64,000 nucleotides of DNA from assembly GCA_016709575.1 (NCBI GenBank), contig JADJMM010000015.1, positions 3,734 through 67,733 on the forward strand, in the 5' to 3' direction. This document shows, one piece after another, positions 19,171-28,805 of this stretch. Each line of letters begins with the position of its first letter. The stretch's first letter is position 1. Below the pieces are notes generated by a model. The model saw nothing but the letters and a program-made list of their open reading frames with translations, made no database searches and had not been told where the DNA came from. Origin of the DNA: Sphingobacteriaceae bacterium (GTDB lineage Bacteria; Bacteroidota; Bacteroidia; B-17B0; Aurantibacillaceae). Made by a program: the position numbers and the translations under genes.

Positions 19171-21267
19171 ATGCGCAAGCTTTCTCTCTTAGTTGTTTTT
19201 TTATCTCTCGTTGCATTTTGTTCAGCGCAAACAAGTAGCATTTGTGTTCTGGATCTCACTAAAAAAAATGCAGAAACAACTAATGGTAATTTATTTTCTC
19301 TGGAGTTTCTATTAAAGTCAGGAGGGTTTTCTTACACCATTACCGATTCTGTTAATCTTTCTATTAAAAACAATGTGGTGTTAACTACCTCTAATTTAGA
19401 AGCTACAACTTTTAATAACACTGAACGTGATTCTATTAAAAATTTTGTTCGACGTGGTGGTATTCTTATTTCAACAAATAATAAAGATGCGCTCTTAGAT
19501 AGTTGTTTTGGTATCTCAGCCACTTCGTTCAATTACACCCGCTTCTATATTAATTTTAAAACACAATACGACGCCACTATTTTTAAATTGTTTGATGATA
19601 ATTGGGAAAAACAAATCCGTTTGGGCGATACTGCTGATTATACGACAACTATTGGAACGCGCGCATTTACCTGCAACACTGCAGATACTCTAGCGCTTTA
19701 TGAAAATAATGAAGTAGCTGCCACACATAACAAATTTTATTCTGGACAAACTTATATGTTGGGCATACAATACAAAGAGGTGATTTTACGCGGACAAGTA
19801 AAACAAGATTATGGTGCCAGTCGCGATTTCTCAAATAATTTTGAGCCCGCGCAAGATGTTTATGTGTTTTTTATTGCAGGTATTCTTAAAAAACATCAGC
19901 AATATATTGTGAACAAACATACTGCCCCTTGTAATTTTAAATCAGCATTAATAATTACACATGATGTAGATGCTACAACATCGATGGAATTTTTTGATGA
20001 TTACGCCAATTATGAAAAAACCAACGGTATAAAATCAACTTACATGATTACGACTCATTATGTACATGATGAGCTTGCTAAAAATTTTTACGACGGATAT
20101 GAAGGTGATGTTTTAAAAGTTTTTGAAATGGGTCACGATATTCAAAGTCACAGCGTATCACACGTGCCGGATTTTGATGCCGAAATAGTTGTACCAATGG
20201 GTTCGCCGGGAAATAACAAAAACAATTATCAACCCTATTATAACGGAAGTTCGTCAAGCAATGTAACTGTGTTTGGGGAAACGGAAGTAAGTGCAAATTT
20301 GTTGCAGTCAATAACTGGTAATCCTGTGAAAATTTTCAGACCCGGTTATTTAGCCTTCAATAAAAAATTGATTAATGTATTAGACAGCTTAAATTATTCG
20401 TTTAGCAGTAGTCATAGTGCTAATGATGTAATGACCAATTTTCCTTTCTATTCGCACACCGATTTAAGTATGAACGGGCGTTTGACTAAAGTTTTAGAAA
20501 TGCCAAATACTATTTCTGATGTTTTTGCTTCAGACCCAATGAGCGAACAAAATTTTAATCAGAAAGTTGCTGAATGGAAAACCGTTTTCACAAAATGCTA
20601 TAATAATAATACCAATTGCGTTTTATTAATTCATCCAACTCGTTATTACAAACTATTTGCACAACAACAATTAGTTTCATCTCTTCCACAGGATGCTGTT
20701 ATTAGTAATTTAAACGAGTATGGAGATTATTGGACAAACAGAAATGAAGTTGAATTTACCACAACCATTAATGGGGATACGATGATCATTAATTTATCGA
20801 AACCAAAAAACCAAATCAATTCTCAATTATCATTTGTGATAAATAATGGACGTGATTTTTCTAAACTAAAAGTGTACTCTTCCGATTTACAACTTTTAAA
20901 TTTTACAAAAAGTAATTGGGGAGCGAATGATGTTATTTTACACAACGCTTGTGGGCGACCAAATTATAATTTCTACAATATCACGGAGGAACCGCAAATA
21001 AATAATGTTTACATATATCCTAATCCATCCGACAAAGAACATGCCTGGTTACATTTCGAAATAATGGAAGAAACATTTATTAATGCTGAGATTTTCGACA
21101 TGCGTGGAGCCTTAGTAAACAAACTCCTTAACGTGCAAAAATTTTATATCGGCACTTACGATATTGGTCTTCCAACTACACTTTTAGCTGAAGGCGCTTA
21201 TACTATCCGTTTAAAAATCGGGGAAAACCCTTATAAACTGAAGTGGCTCAACACAAAAAGCAAGTAA
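19171..21267 (+). CDS. Secreted polysaccharide deacetylase-like protein with T9SS sorting domain
   Basis: 698 residues from the ATG at 19171 (an upstream TTG adds two residues; the ATG gives a clean signal peptide MRKLSLLVVFLSLVAFCSAQ). Residues about 20-240 are unrecognised. A NodB-type domain follows: catalytic/metal Asp in ALIITHDVDATTS (about residue 263), metal ligands HSVSH (about 323), a YLAFN-type segment, and the late His in LLIHPTRYY (about 488). The C-terminus is a T9SS domain (VYIYPNPSDKEHAWL, FDMRGALVNKL, AEGAYTIRL). It probably removes acyl groups from an extracellular glycan. It lies 193 bp before the exopolysaccharide-type operon on the same strand, suggesting it modifies that polymer. 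Confidence 0.82.
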   Translation: MRKLSLLVVFLSLVAFCSAQTSSICVLDLTKKNAETTNGNLFSLEFLLKSGGFSYTITDSVNLSIKNNVVLTTSNLEATTFNNTERDSIKNFVRRGGILISTNNKDALLDSCFGISATSFNYTRFYINFKTQYDATIFKLFDDNWEKQIRLGDTADYTTTIGTRAFTCNTADTLALYENNEVAATHNKFYSGQTYMLGIQYKEVILRGQVKQDYGASRDFSNNFEPAQDVYVFFIAGILKKHQQYIVNKHTAPCNFKSALIITHDVDATTSMEFFDDYANYEKTNGIKSTYMITTHYVHDELAKNFYDGYEGDVLKVFEMGHDIQSHSVSHVPDFDAEIVVPMGSPGNNKNNYQPYYNGSSSSNVTVFGETEVSANLLQSITGNPVKIFRPGYLAFNKKLINVLDSLNYSFSSSHSANDVMTNFPFYSHTDLSMNGRLTKVLEMPNTISDVFASDPMSEQNFNQKVAEWKTVFTKCYNNNTNCVLLIHPTRYYKLFAQQQLVSSLPQDAVISNLNEYGDYWTNRNEVEFTTTINGDTMIINLSKPKNQINSQLSFVINNGRDFSKLKVYSSDLQLLNFTKSNWGANDVILHNACGRPNYNFYNITEEPQINNVYIYPNPSDKEHAWLHFEIMEETFINAEIFDMRGALVNKLLNVQKFYIGTYDIGLPTTLLAEGAYTIRLKIGENPYKLKWLNTKSK

Positions 21268-21459
21268 ATTAAAGGCGACTTTTCTATCGCTTTAACACCC
21301 TAAGCTGTTCATTGTCTAATGTTTACGTCATTTTTACAGTCGCGTCTAAAAAATCTAAACTATCAAATTATTATTTAGTTCGACCAACCGCCTTTTGGCG
21401 CCGTTTAATTTCTCCTTCTCCCCTATTTTTAGTAATTTCAGTCCCCTTAATTTTTTGGA

Positions 21460-23565
21460 TTGTATACTCTTAAACGCATATTATTTTTCTGTCTGATTTT
21501 AGTCCTAAAACCAACCGTTTTCGTTGCTCAAATCAATCCTCAAAAAGATGAAGCGGTATCGCAACTAATAAAAGAACTTTCTGCATTGTGGGATAATAAC
21601 AAGGAAGAGACCTTCAATTATTTATTAGATAATAAAAGTAAAAAATCAACTACTCTTAAAACAACTTTCCCAACACTTATCACAAACAACCGGGTTGATT
21701 TATTAGCAAAACGAAATGTATTACAACAAAAGATTTATAAAAAAGATTTAGGCTTCAATTTCACAGCTTCCTATCAACGTAATACTTCCACTCCATTTTT
21801 GGATCCCGAAGATGTAGTTATTTTCAAACAGCGTGCTGTTGTTGGTTTAGATTGGGATTTATTGCGCGGCGGTTTTTTAGACAACCGCATGAAGGCAAAA
21901 ACACTTAGTAAAGAATTAGAGTGGATTAAAAATTCGAATTATGCGCAAAAAACGAGTCGCCCCTTTTTATTAAGCTCTCAACAAGTCGTAACCAATTTCA
22001 ACAAGCGTAAAATTGTTGTTCTGCAAAAGCGGCTCGAGTTAAACACAAAACAAATGGCGCTCATTGAAAAATTGTGGGCGCTTAAACAAATTAGTATGGA
22101 CAATTATTTAAAAGCCATACAGAACAAAGCTGACATTAACGGACAACTAGAATTATACAAATCGTTTTCAGATAAAGCTCAACAGTTAAAATTAGCTTCT
22201 CAAGATTCAATAGAACTTCCATTGCTGGATTTAGATTTTGATAAGTTGCTTTCGAAAGTTAATTACACATCGGTTGCCGGTGATTCAACCTTACCTGCTT
22301 ACTTAATTGAAAATGCAAAACGCGAATCAAATTTTATTCGTGAAATAGGATTAAAAGCTTATGCTTGCTATAGCTATTATGATGTTTATACTCAGAACAT
22401 TCCGAATCGGAAATTCATGTCTTACGGACTAAACTTAACTGTTCCTTTAGCATTTAATCAAAAAGAAAAACGTGAATTATACTTAGTAAACAAACAAATC
22501 GACAACCTACAACAACCACAGGTTGAACCGGGAATAGAGTATTTACTGTTGAACTACTATTACGACTACCGTTACAAATTAAAAAAATACTACAACCTTG
22601 TTGAAAAGCGTAATGTGTTTGCAGAATTAATAAGAACAGAAAGTGTAAAACAAGAGTTTTATGATTTAGAATTTAACCCCAACACAGCGCTTTTAATTTT
22701 AGATGACTACTGGAGCAATGCTGTTGAATTATTGGATTTACATCAGGATATGTTTAAAACATTACTCTCCATAAAAGAAAAAGTGCCTGGTTCAGAAATT
22801 TCAGATTTTACTTTTCCTGTTACGGTTAAGGATAATTTAAAGGATTCTACATTCACACCTCCACCTGTGAAAGCCATTTACATTTGGAGCAAATCACTTT
22901 CTGTTGCCACACAAACCATGTTAACGGATTATATTACCTTAAATAATTTCAATCAAATTATAGTTTCTTACAAATACGATAAAACGTATTTACAAACCTT
23001 AAACGCTTTCATCAATAAAAATTATACTTCCAAAATTTCGTTAATGATTGGCAATAACAAACTCATTAATGGCGGCATGCCCATTTATTTAGATAGTCTT
23101 GCTAAATCCGTACCATTAACATTTGTAAAAAGCATTCACTTAGATATTGAGCCACATACCTTCGATGATTTTAAAACTAATCAAGTCACGTATTTTGCAA
23201 AATATATTCAGGTGCTTGACGACGCTTCTGCGTTTTGTAAAAAACAAAACTTATAGTTAGAGGTTTCTATTCCTCTAAACTATCCAAATGATGTTTTAGA
23301 TAAAATTTTCAGTCTTTGTAACAAAGTGTACTTAATGGCTTATGAAAATGTAGATCCGGATTTTATAACACGTAAATGTGAAGAAGAATTAAAGCGAGGA
23401 AAAAGCAAAGTTGTATTAGCATTACGCACAAAAGATTTTGAGAACCGCTCGCAAATGGATGAACACTTTAAGAAATTAGGAATAAAAAATATTGCTTATC
23501 ACGACTACGAAACGCTTTTAGAGTTGGATAAGAAAGCTGTAAATATTAATGAGACTGAAAAATAA
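21460..23565 (+). CDS. TolC-like outer-membrane protein fused to a C-terminal TIM-barrel-like domain, in-frame TAG
   Basis: About 700 residues from a TTG start with signal peptide ending FVAQ. Residues about 25-440 have TolC-like character: long alternating helices (VVLQKRLELNTKQMALIEKL) and amphipathic strands (FNFTASYQRNTS, LNLTVPLAF), with one structural repeat visible in each half. A separate domain of about 220 residues then has alternating strands and helices (AIYIWSKSL, QIIVSYKYD, ISLMIGNNK, SIHLDIEPHTF, VYLMAYEN, KVVLALRTKDF), resembling a TIM-barrel glycosidase with acids in LDIEP. A TAG at 23254-23256 interrupts the same frame (KKQNL, stop, LEVSIPL). First gene of the operon; two bases separate it from the HlyD-like gene. 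The barrel assignment is inference. Confidence 0.65.
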
Positions 23566-23567
23566 AA

Positions 23568-24716
23568 ATGAAGAGTTTAAATTTTCAAAGAAATAAATCA
23601 CTGTTCCGCGTGACAAACGAGAAGGAAACGAAAAAGAAAACGAACTGGGATCGTATTGTTTACCTTATCCTCCTCTTTTTGTTTGTGTTGTTTATACTTT
23701 ACTACATTCTTAATAAACTATTAATGGTGCATGCTTATGGTCACGTTATTATTGAGAGCACAAAAATCAGATTAACTGACGATGCCCGTATTGCAGAAAT
23801 GAGAGTGCACGAAGGAGACAGCGTTGTTGTTGGGGATACTTTATTTACTTACTCATTGGATTTAGATCAGGATATAAGCGGGCCAAACGCCGGCGGAACA
23901 GCTCTTTCCATTGCAGGTTTATCTGGTGGTAGCAGAGGAAATACGGATTACTGGTGGTTAAAAGAATTATACAACGTTAAAAAAACAATTGCCATCAATA
24001 CCATTAAAGTAAATGAGAACACCGAGTTAATTAAAAACTTTGAAGGTGAGTTAAAACGCATGACTAACGAAGTAATTCTGGATGTTCTTCCAAAACAACG
24101 TTTAGATTATTTACAAACCGAAATTTATAAACTGAAAGCTGAAAATTTAAAATTAGTTGGTGAAAATAACCAGTTATACGGCTTAATGAAAACTTTAAAG
24201 CCTTTTGATTCCCCAACAAACAAACCGGCTTCAATTGGAAATATTAACATAAGAACATCTAACAAAAGTTCAGAGCAAAAAAATTATTACAGAACCGATT
24301 TGCTTTTTAGTGGTGAGCTGTTAAGTGATTTACACTATTTCACTGCGCCAATGGATGGTTTGGTAACCCGCATATTTATTCAGCCTACAGAAACGGCTTT
24401 AAAAACTGAAGAGATAATGACCTTACATAAAAACAGACCGGCTTTTATTAAAGCCTATTTTGAGCAAGAAGATCTTGCTAATTTTAAAGAGGGGGATATT
24501 TTTAAAGTCACCTTCCCCGATGGAAGCACGAGCTATGGGATGTTGAAACGTTTTTATATTGCTACTTATGTTTTACCTGAGGAATTTCAGAAAAAATATG
24601 AACCAACCACGCGTTCGGTAGCAGCTGATATTTATCCTTTAAATAATGACGACTTGGCGAAATGGAAAGCCTTTTATAAAATGGGTGTCGATATTTCAAA
24701 ATTCAAATTTCAATAA
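23568..24716 (+). CDS. HlyD-like periplasmic adaptor (membrane fusion) protein
   Basis: 382 residues: basic cytoplasmic N-terminus, one membrane span (IVYLILLFLFVLFILYYIL, about 30-50), first half of a biotinyl-lipoyl domain (ARIAEMRVHEGDSVVVGDTL), a helical hairpin (about 135-205), the second lipoyl half (YFTAPMDGLVTRIFIQPTE) and a beta-barrel domain (IKAYFEQEDLANFKEGD). This is the HlyD/EmrA architecture that bridges an inner-membrane transporter to a TolC-type outer-membrane channel. No ABC, RND or MFS pump accompanies it; the inner-membrane partner is instead a polysaccharide synthase, which is unusual. Confidence 0.85.
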   Translation: MKSLNFQRNKSLFRVTNEKETKKKTNWDRIVYLILLFLFVLFILYYILNKLLMVHAYGHVIIESTKIRLTDDARIAEMRVHEGDSVVVGDTLFTYSLDLDQDISGPNAGGTALSIAGLSGGSRGNTDYWWLKELYNVKKTIAINTIKVNENTELIKNFEGELKRMTNEVILDVLPKQRLDYLQTEIYKLKAENLKLVGENNQLYGLMKTLKPFDSPTNKPASIGNINIRTSNKSSEQKNYYRTDLLFSGELLSDLHYFTAPMDGLVTRIFIQPTETALKTEEIMTLHKNRPAFIKAYFEQEDLANFKEGDIFKVTFPDGSTSYGMLKRFYIATYVLPEEFQKKYEPTTRSVAADIYPLNNDDLAKWKAFYKMGVDISKFKFQ

Positions 24717-24725
24717 TTGGTTACA

Positions 24726-26171
24726 ATGAGTACAACAACAAAACAAAATAGAATAGAATTTAAAGATAATGTACTGCAGTACAATACTTTTTCTTTTTAT
24801 CTTTTCGAGAGTTTCGGTGGCCTTAAAATTGAACACCTTAATGATTATAGCGCCATTGTTTTAGAGGCGAATGATCCGGATTTCACAAAGCTAATTTTAA
24901 AACGTTTTCGTTCACACAACAATCCTGAGTTCTATCTAAAGCCAATATTTTTAATTAATTACAAAACCATTAACGATCCTGTTACAGAATCATTACACGA
25001 CGGTGTTATTGCTTCCTACGATCAAATTCCTGAAAAAGTAAACGACATCCAGCAAATTCTTACACTTTCTACTCACATCGATCATAGTCCTTCCAGTAAT
25101 TTTGAAGTCTTTTTAATGAAGAAAATTTTAAATTACATGTACACACGCGAGCTTCGTTCTTTAAAGCCATTTCCGGATGTTAATTCTGTAATTGGATTTA
25201 CTTACCCAATTGTGAGTGTAAATTTTGAAACTCACGAAGAAACTAAAGTTCTTGATTTGTTTGACTGGGCGCAAAAAGAAAATTTAGTATGGCCCGATTT
25301 TTACGATAGAGTTTATTTATGTAACGGTTGTGGCTCAGGACATTTATCGTACCGTGAAATCTGCCCGTCTTGCGATTCAGCGAATATGAAATCGGAAGAT
25401 TTAATTCATCATTTTCCTTGTGGTTTCATTGGGCCAATATCTGATTTCAAAAATCAAATTGATAGCGTATTAAATTGTCCTAAGTGCTCGAAATCATTAC
25501 GTCATATTGGTGTTGATTACGATAAGCCTTCTATCATTAACCATTGTCAGAACTGTAACGAGGTGTTTCAGGATTATTTAGTAAAAGCACGTTGCGTTAA
25601 TTGCGGTGTGGATGCCGATGTTCAATATTTAGTTTCAAAAAATATAAATGTATACAAGCTGACTAAAAAAGGCAGAAGCGCGTCTTCGTCAGGTATTTTT
25701 ACTTCCGAATATATTGGTGCAGAAGAAGTATTTGGTTCGGTAAACAGCCGCACTTTTAACACTATGATGCACTACGAACAAGAGCGTATTAAAAACAACA
25801 CAAGCCTTTCAACCAATATTGCTCTTTTACATATTGAAAATATTTTTGACTTATTAAGGAAATTAGGTAAGTCGAAGGAAAAAGTATTTATTGCCGAATT
25901 AGTTCAACTCATTAGAGAAAACATTACACCAGCGGATTTTATCAATATTTCAAATCCATCATTAATTGTAATTTGTATTAATGACACTACTGAAGCTAAA
26001 GCGCAAACGGCCATGATGAAGGTGTACGACAAGATTGAAGAAATGGTGTTCAATAATTTCAATAAGTTCCAATTAGAAATGCACTATAAAGTTGTCCCAT
26101 TGAGTACAACCGTTCCTTTTGAAAAACAATTATTAGACTTAACCAAAAGCTTAACCGAACAGCATGACTGA
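24726..26171 (+). CDS. Cytoplasmic zinc-ribbon (TackOD1-like) protein with degenerate GGDEF domain
   Basis: 481 residues from the ATG at 24726. Residues about 1-120 resemble a receiver-like alpha/beta domain. A Cys-rich centre follows: CNGCGSGH, CPSCDS, HHFPCGF, CPKCSK, CQNCNE, CVNCG, with RHIGVDYDKPS between, resembling the TackOD1 zinc domain known from some signalling proteins. The C-terminal ~170 residues match a GGDEF fold (NIALLHIENIFDLLRKLGK, then alpha/beta pattern), but the signature position reads ISNPS and no RxxD inhibitory site is visible, so cyclase activity is not expected. Its stop overlaps the synthase start by eight bases, implying coupled production. It may regulate the synthase, as the degenerate GGDEF protein PelD does in the Pel system. 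Confidence 0.75.
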   Translation: MSTTTKQNRIEFKDNVLQYNTFSFYLFESFGGLKIEHLNDYSAIVLEANDPDFTKLILKRFRSHNNPEFYLKPIFLINYKTINDPVTESLHDGVIASYDQIPEKVNDIQQILTLSTHIDHSPSSNFEVFLMKKILNYMYTRELRSLKPFPDVNSVIGFTYPIVSVNFETHEETKVLDLFDWAQKENLVWPDFYDRVYLCNGCGSGHLSYREICPSCDSANMKSEDLIHHFPCGFIGPISDFKNQIDSVLNCPKCSKSLRHIGVDYDKPSIINHCQNCNEVFQDYLVKARCVNCGVDADVQYLVSKNINVYKLTKKGRSASSSGIFTSEYIGAEEVFGSVNSRTFNTMMHYEQERIKNNTSLSTNIALLHIENIFDLLRKLGKSKEKVFIAELVQLIRENITPADFINISNPSLIVICINDTTEAKAQTAMMKVYDKIEEMVFNNFNKFQLEMHYKVVPLSTTVPFEKQLLDLTKSLTEQHD

Positions 26172-27474
26172 AGCACTTGATGATTTTTTCGGTTACATTA
26201 GTATTGTTGGTCCGGGTAAATTAATCCGGATATTTTGGTTTTTTGTCTTTTTTGAATTCCTCCGCTTTTTTCTTTTCGAATTAACAACATTAGTTATTTG
26301 GTATCTCGGTAATAAAACACGTAAACTTAAATATCAGGTAGCGCGTCGTAAATTATTTATCGACCGTCCTTTAGTTTCTATTATTGTTCCCGGAAAAAAC
26401 GAGGGTGAGCACATTTACAAATTGGTAATGTCGATGAAAGAGCAAACCTACACCAATTACGAATTTATTGTGGTAGATGACGGTTCTGATGACGATACAG
26501 AGGCTATTTGTAAAAGTTTACAAAAAAACGGTTTCATCGATCTCTTTTTAAGAAATGATGTACGTGGTGGTAAAGCATCAGCCGCTAATTTAGGTCTTCG
26601 TTATTCGTCAGGAAAATTGATTGTGCATTTAGATGCTGATTGCAGTTATGATAATGATGCCATTGAAAAAATTATTATTCCATTTTATTTGGATGATAAT
26701 ATTGGTGCAGTAGGGGGCAATATTTTAGTGAGAAATTACAAAGATAGTTTGTGTGCTACACTACAGGCTATTGAATATGCTGATACAATTTCGGTAGGAC
26801 GAATTACTTCCAGTTACCTGGGAATTTATCGTGTGGTATCTGGAGCTTTTGGTGCTTTTAAGAAAGAAGCTTTAGACAGAGTTGGTGGTTGGGATATTGG
26901 CCCGGGATTAGATGGAGATATTACAGTAAAATTACGGAAGCTCGATTATAAAATTGAATTTGAGCCGGAAGCCATTTGTCAAACCAATGTTCCAAATACG
27001 TTTAGAAAATTAGTGAAGCAGCGTTTACGTTGGGATAAATCTATTATTCGTTTTAGAGTTAGAAAGCATAGAGATGTGTTTTTCCCGAATTCCACTTTCA
27101 AGTTTTCCAATTTTATTTCTTCCTTCGAAAATATCACTTACAATTTAGTTTTAAACTTTAAATGGTGGGTTTATGCTATCGATATGACTATAAATTATCC
27201 TAGCATTCTATTATTTATTATTCCGTTTAATATTTTACTATATACAATAACTAATTTTTTAAAGTTCCTGATTTTTTCTCTATTCAGAGTTCGTAAAAAC
27301 GAACAGGTTAGTTATTTTTTAATTTACTTGCCGTGCATGGTTTTCTATTTCGGCTTGTATTTGCGAATTGTAAGAACAATTGCTTACGTCGACGAGTTAT
27401 TCTTTAAACGTTCTTATGAGGATAACTGGAATCCTTCAAAATCATCGGCTCATGCCAAGGAATTGGGTTTATAA
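26164..27474 (+). CDS. Processive GT2 polysaccharide synthase (cellulose/PNAG synthase-like)
   Basis: 436 residues. An N-terminal membrane segment (about 18-45), then a GT-A domain: IIVPGKNEGEHIY, VVDDGSDDDT, the DxD motif HLDADCSYD (about 157), an acceptor-site acid in GWDIGPGLDGDI, and the processivity motif QRLRW near 285. At least three membrane spans close the protein. These motifs together mark inner-membrane synthases that polymerise and extrude a beta-linked glycan, such as PgaC, HasA or BcsA. There is no PilZ domain. Last gene of the operon, overlapping the GGDEF-like gene by eight bases and meeting mqnA tail to tail with six bases of overlap. The monomer cannot be read from sequence. 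Confidence 0.88.
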   Translation: MTEALDDFFGYISIVGPGKLIRIFWFFVFFEFLRFFLFELTTLVIWYLGNKTRKLKYQVARRKLFIDRPLVSIIVPGKNEGEHIYKLVMSMKEQTYTNYEFIVVDDGSDDDTEAICKSLQKNGFIDLFLRNDVRGGKASAANLGLRYSSGKLIVHLDADCSYDNDAIEKIIIPFYLDDNIGAVGGNILVRNYKDSLCATLQAIEYADTISVGRITSSYLGIYRVVSGAFGAFKKEALDRVGGWDIGPGLDGDITVKLRKLDYKIEFEPEAICQTNVPNTFRKLVKQRLRWDKSIIRFRVRKHRDVFFPNSTFKFSNFISSFENITYNLVLNFKWWVYAIDMTINYPSILLFIIPFNILLYTITNFLKFLIFSLFRVRKNEQVSYFLIYLPCMVFYFGLYLRIVRTIAYVDELFFKRSYEDNWNPSKSSAHAKELGL

Positions 27475-28218
27475 CTCCGAAATGTATTTTAAGAATAACT
27501 GCAAAGCCTCTCTTTTTTTATCATCAAAATTATAGCTGATTTTATTAGAAAGATAATCGCCCGGATCAAAATTTTTCGGGTGAGTTATTTGAGATTCTTT
27601 AATGGCTTCGTCAACATGTTTAACTCCATTATCCAGCACTTTATTGAACTCGTTTACAAAATTCTTATCGATTTCTGAAGTAGTAACCCAGGCTGCGAAA
27701 ACAAAAGGGAGTCCCGTCATTTTTTTCCACTCCTCAGCTAAATCAAACTCATATTTAAAAGTTCAGTTCAAAGCAAAAGTACGATCACCAATAACCACAG
27801 CCGCATTTGTCCCACTAATATTTTGCTCGTAGCCGGGTTTTGCGTCTTTAAATTCAAAATTCTGTTTCCAGTAAAATTTATTTAAAACCTTAGTGAGTTT
27901 AATAGAAGATCTGGATTGGTAATCAAGCGTAACCGATTTTATTTCATTTAGCGGAACCTGGCTGTATAATTTAACGCTATCTACCTTTCCGTTTGCACCA
28001 ATGCAATAATCGGTGATGATTTTATAATTATCGAGCTCAGGTAACAGCGCCACAGGCACTAAACCAATATCAACTTGATTAAACTTTAATTTTTGAGCGC
28101 AAATACTTGGAATGTCTTCCTGTAAATCCATTCCGGCAAATAATTCCGAATGTTTTATTCCGAACCTAAAAGGCAGGGTATTAAAATAACTGACAATGGA
28201 TATTTTTATTTTCGGCAC
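27469..28218 (-). CDS. mqnA: Chorismate dehydratase (futalosine menaquinone pathway), in-frame TGA
   Basis: 249 codons. The N-terminus IKISIVSYFNTLPFRFGIKH, the segment VDIGLVPVALLPEL and the later GLPFVFAAWV are characteristic of MqnA, which converts chorismate to 3-enolpyruvyl-benzoate in the futalosine route to menaquinone. The gene reads as two pieces because of a TGA at 27763-27765, but both are in the same frame (FALN, stop, TFKYEFDLAEEWKKMTG). Either a base substitution or two compensating indels could give this; the surrounding residues fit the family without a gap. It is convergent with the polysaccharide synthase gene, sharing six bases. Confidence 0.88.
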
Positions 28219-28235
28219 GAATACAGTGAAATAAT

Positions 28236-28670
28236 TTAATCTGTGATGTCAAGTTTTTTAAAAAACATACCCTCACCTTTCATCACAATTAAAACGGCCG
28301 TTTTTGCTTCCTTCACCAAATCAAAAGGCATATAGAATTTTACTTCGTCGTTTTCCATTAATTTTTTCTGGAAAATAATTTCACGTCCACCCCGCTCTAA
28401 ATCCTGAAATGTAATCCGCAAAATCTCGCCATACTTAGATTTTCCTACAGCAACAAATTCCTTTTCCAGCAATTCTGATCTTGTACATTTAATACCCTCA
28501 TCGCTCGCCAATTGTGTTTGAGCCACGCTCATTACTACAGCTGTTGAATCCGGCTTTTTAATTGTATCAGGAGGAAGAACTACTAATTTGCTATTGTTAA
28601 AGCCCACGCTTTTTACCTGAACAGTAAAAACACAAAACAACATCAAAAATATATAATGTTTAAAGGGCAT
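28236..28670 (-). CDS. Secreted hypothetical protein
   Basis: 144 residues from the ATG at 28668-28670, chosen because it places a signal peptide at the N-terminus (MPFKHYIFLMLFCVFTVQV). The mature part has a Pro/Asp-rich linker (VVLPPDTIKKPDSTAVV), then a mixed region with one Cys (CTRSELLEKEFVAVG) and a C-terminal beta-like segment (GEILRITFQDLERGG, VKFYMPFDLV). No known domain recognised. It sits 17 bp upstream of mqnA on the same strand. Confidence 0.55.
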   Translation of the reverse strand: MPFKHYIFLMLFCVFTVQVKSVGFNNSKLVVLPPDTIKKPDSTAVVMSVAQTQLASDEGIKCTRSELLEKEFVAVGKSKYGEILRITFQDLERGGREIIFQKKLMENDEVKFYMPFDLVKEAKTAVLIVMKGEGMFFKKLDITD

Positions 28671-28805
28671 TAGGGTTAATTTAGCTTGCAAAAATGTTAC
28701 CAAATATAATTAATAGCTGGTATTTCCGAAGTATTTAATTACTTTTGCTTTGAATAATTATAAACAAAAGGTTAGTTTTCAAGCCTTTATCACTGATTAC
28801 AAAAC

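Noticed and set aside
19171..27474. Canonical Pel or Pga operon
   Set aside because: No PelF, PelG, PelB-type TPR barrel or PgaA homolog is present, and export components are of HlyD/TolC type.
27763..27765. TGA as a reassigned or selenocysteine codon
   Set aside because: TGA ends other genes here (rpoN, GT9, amidase), the residue at this mqnA position is not expected to be Trp or Sec, and no SECIS-like hairpin was seen.
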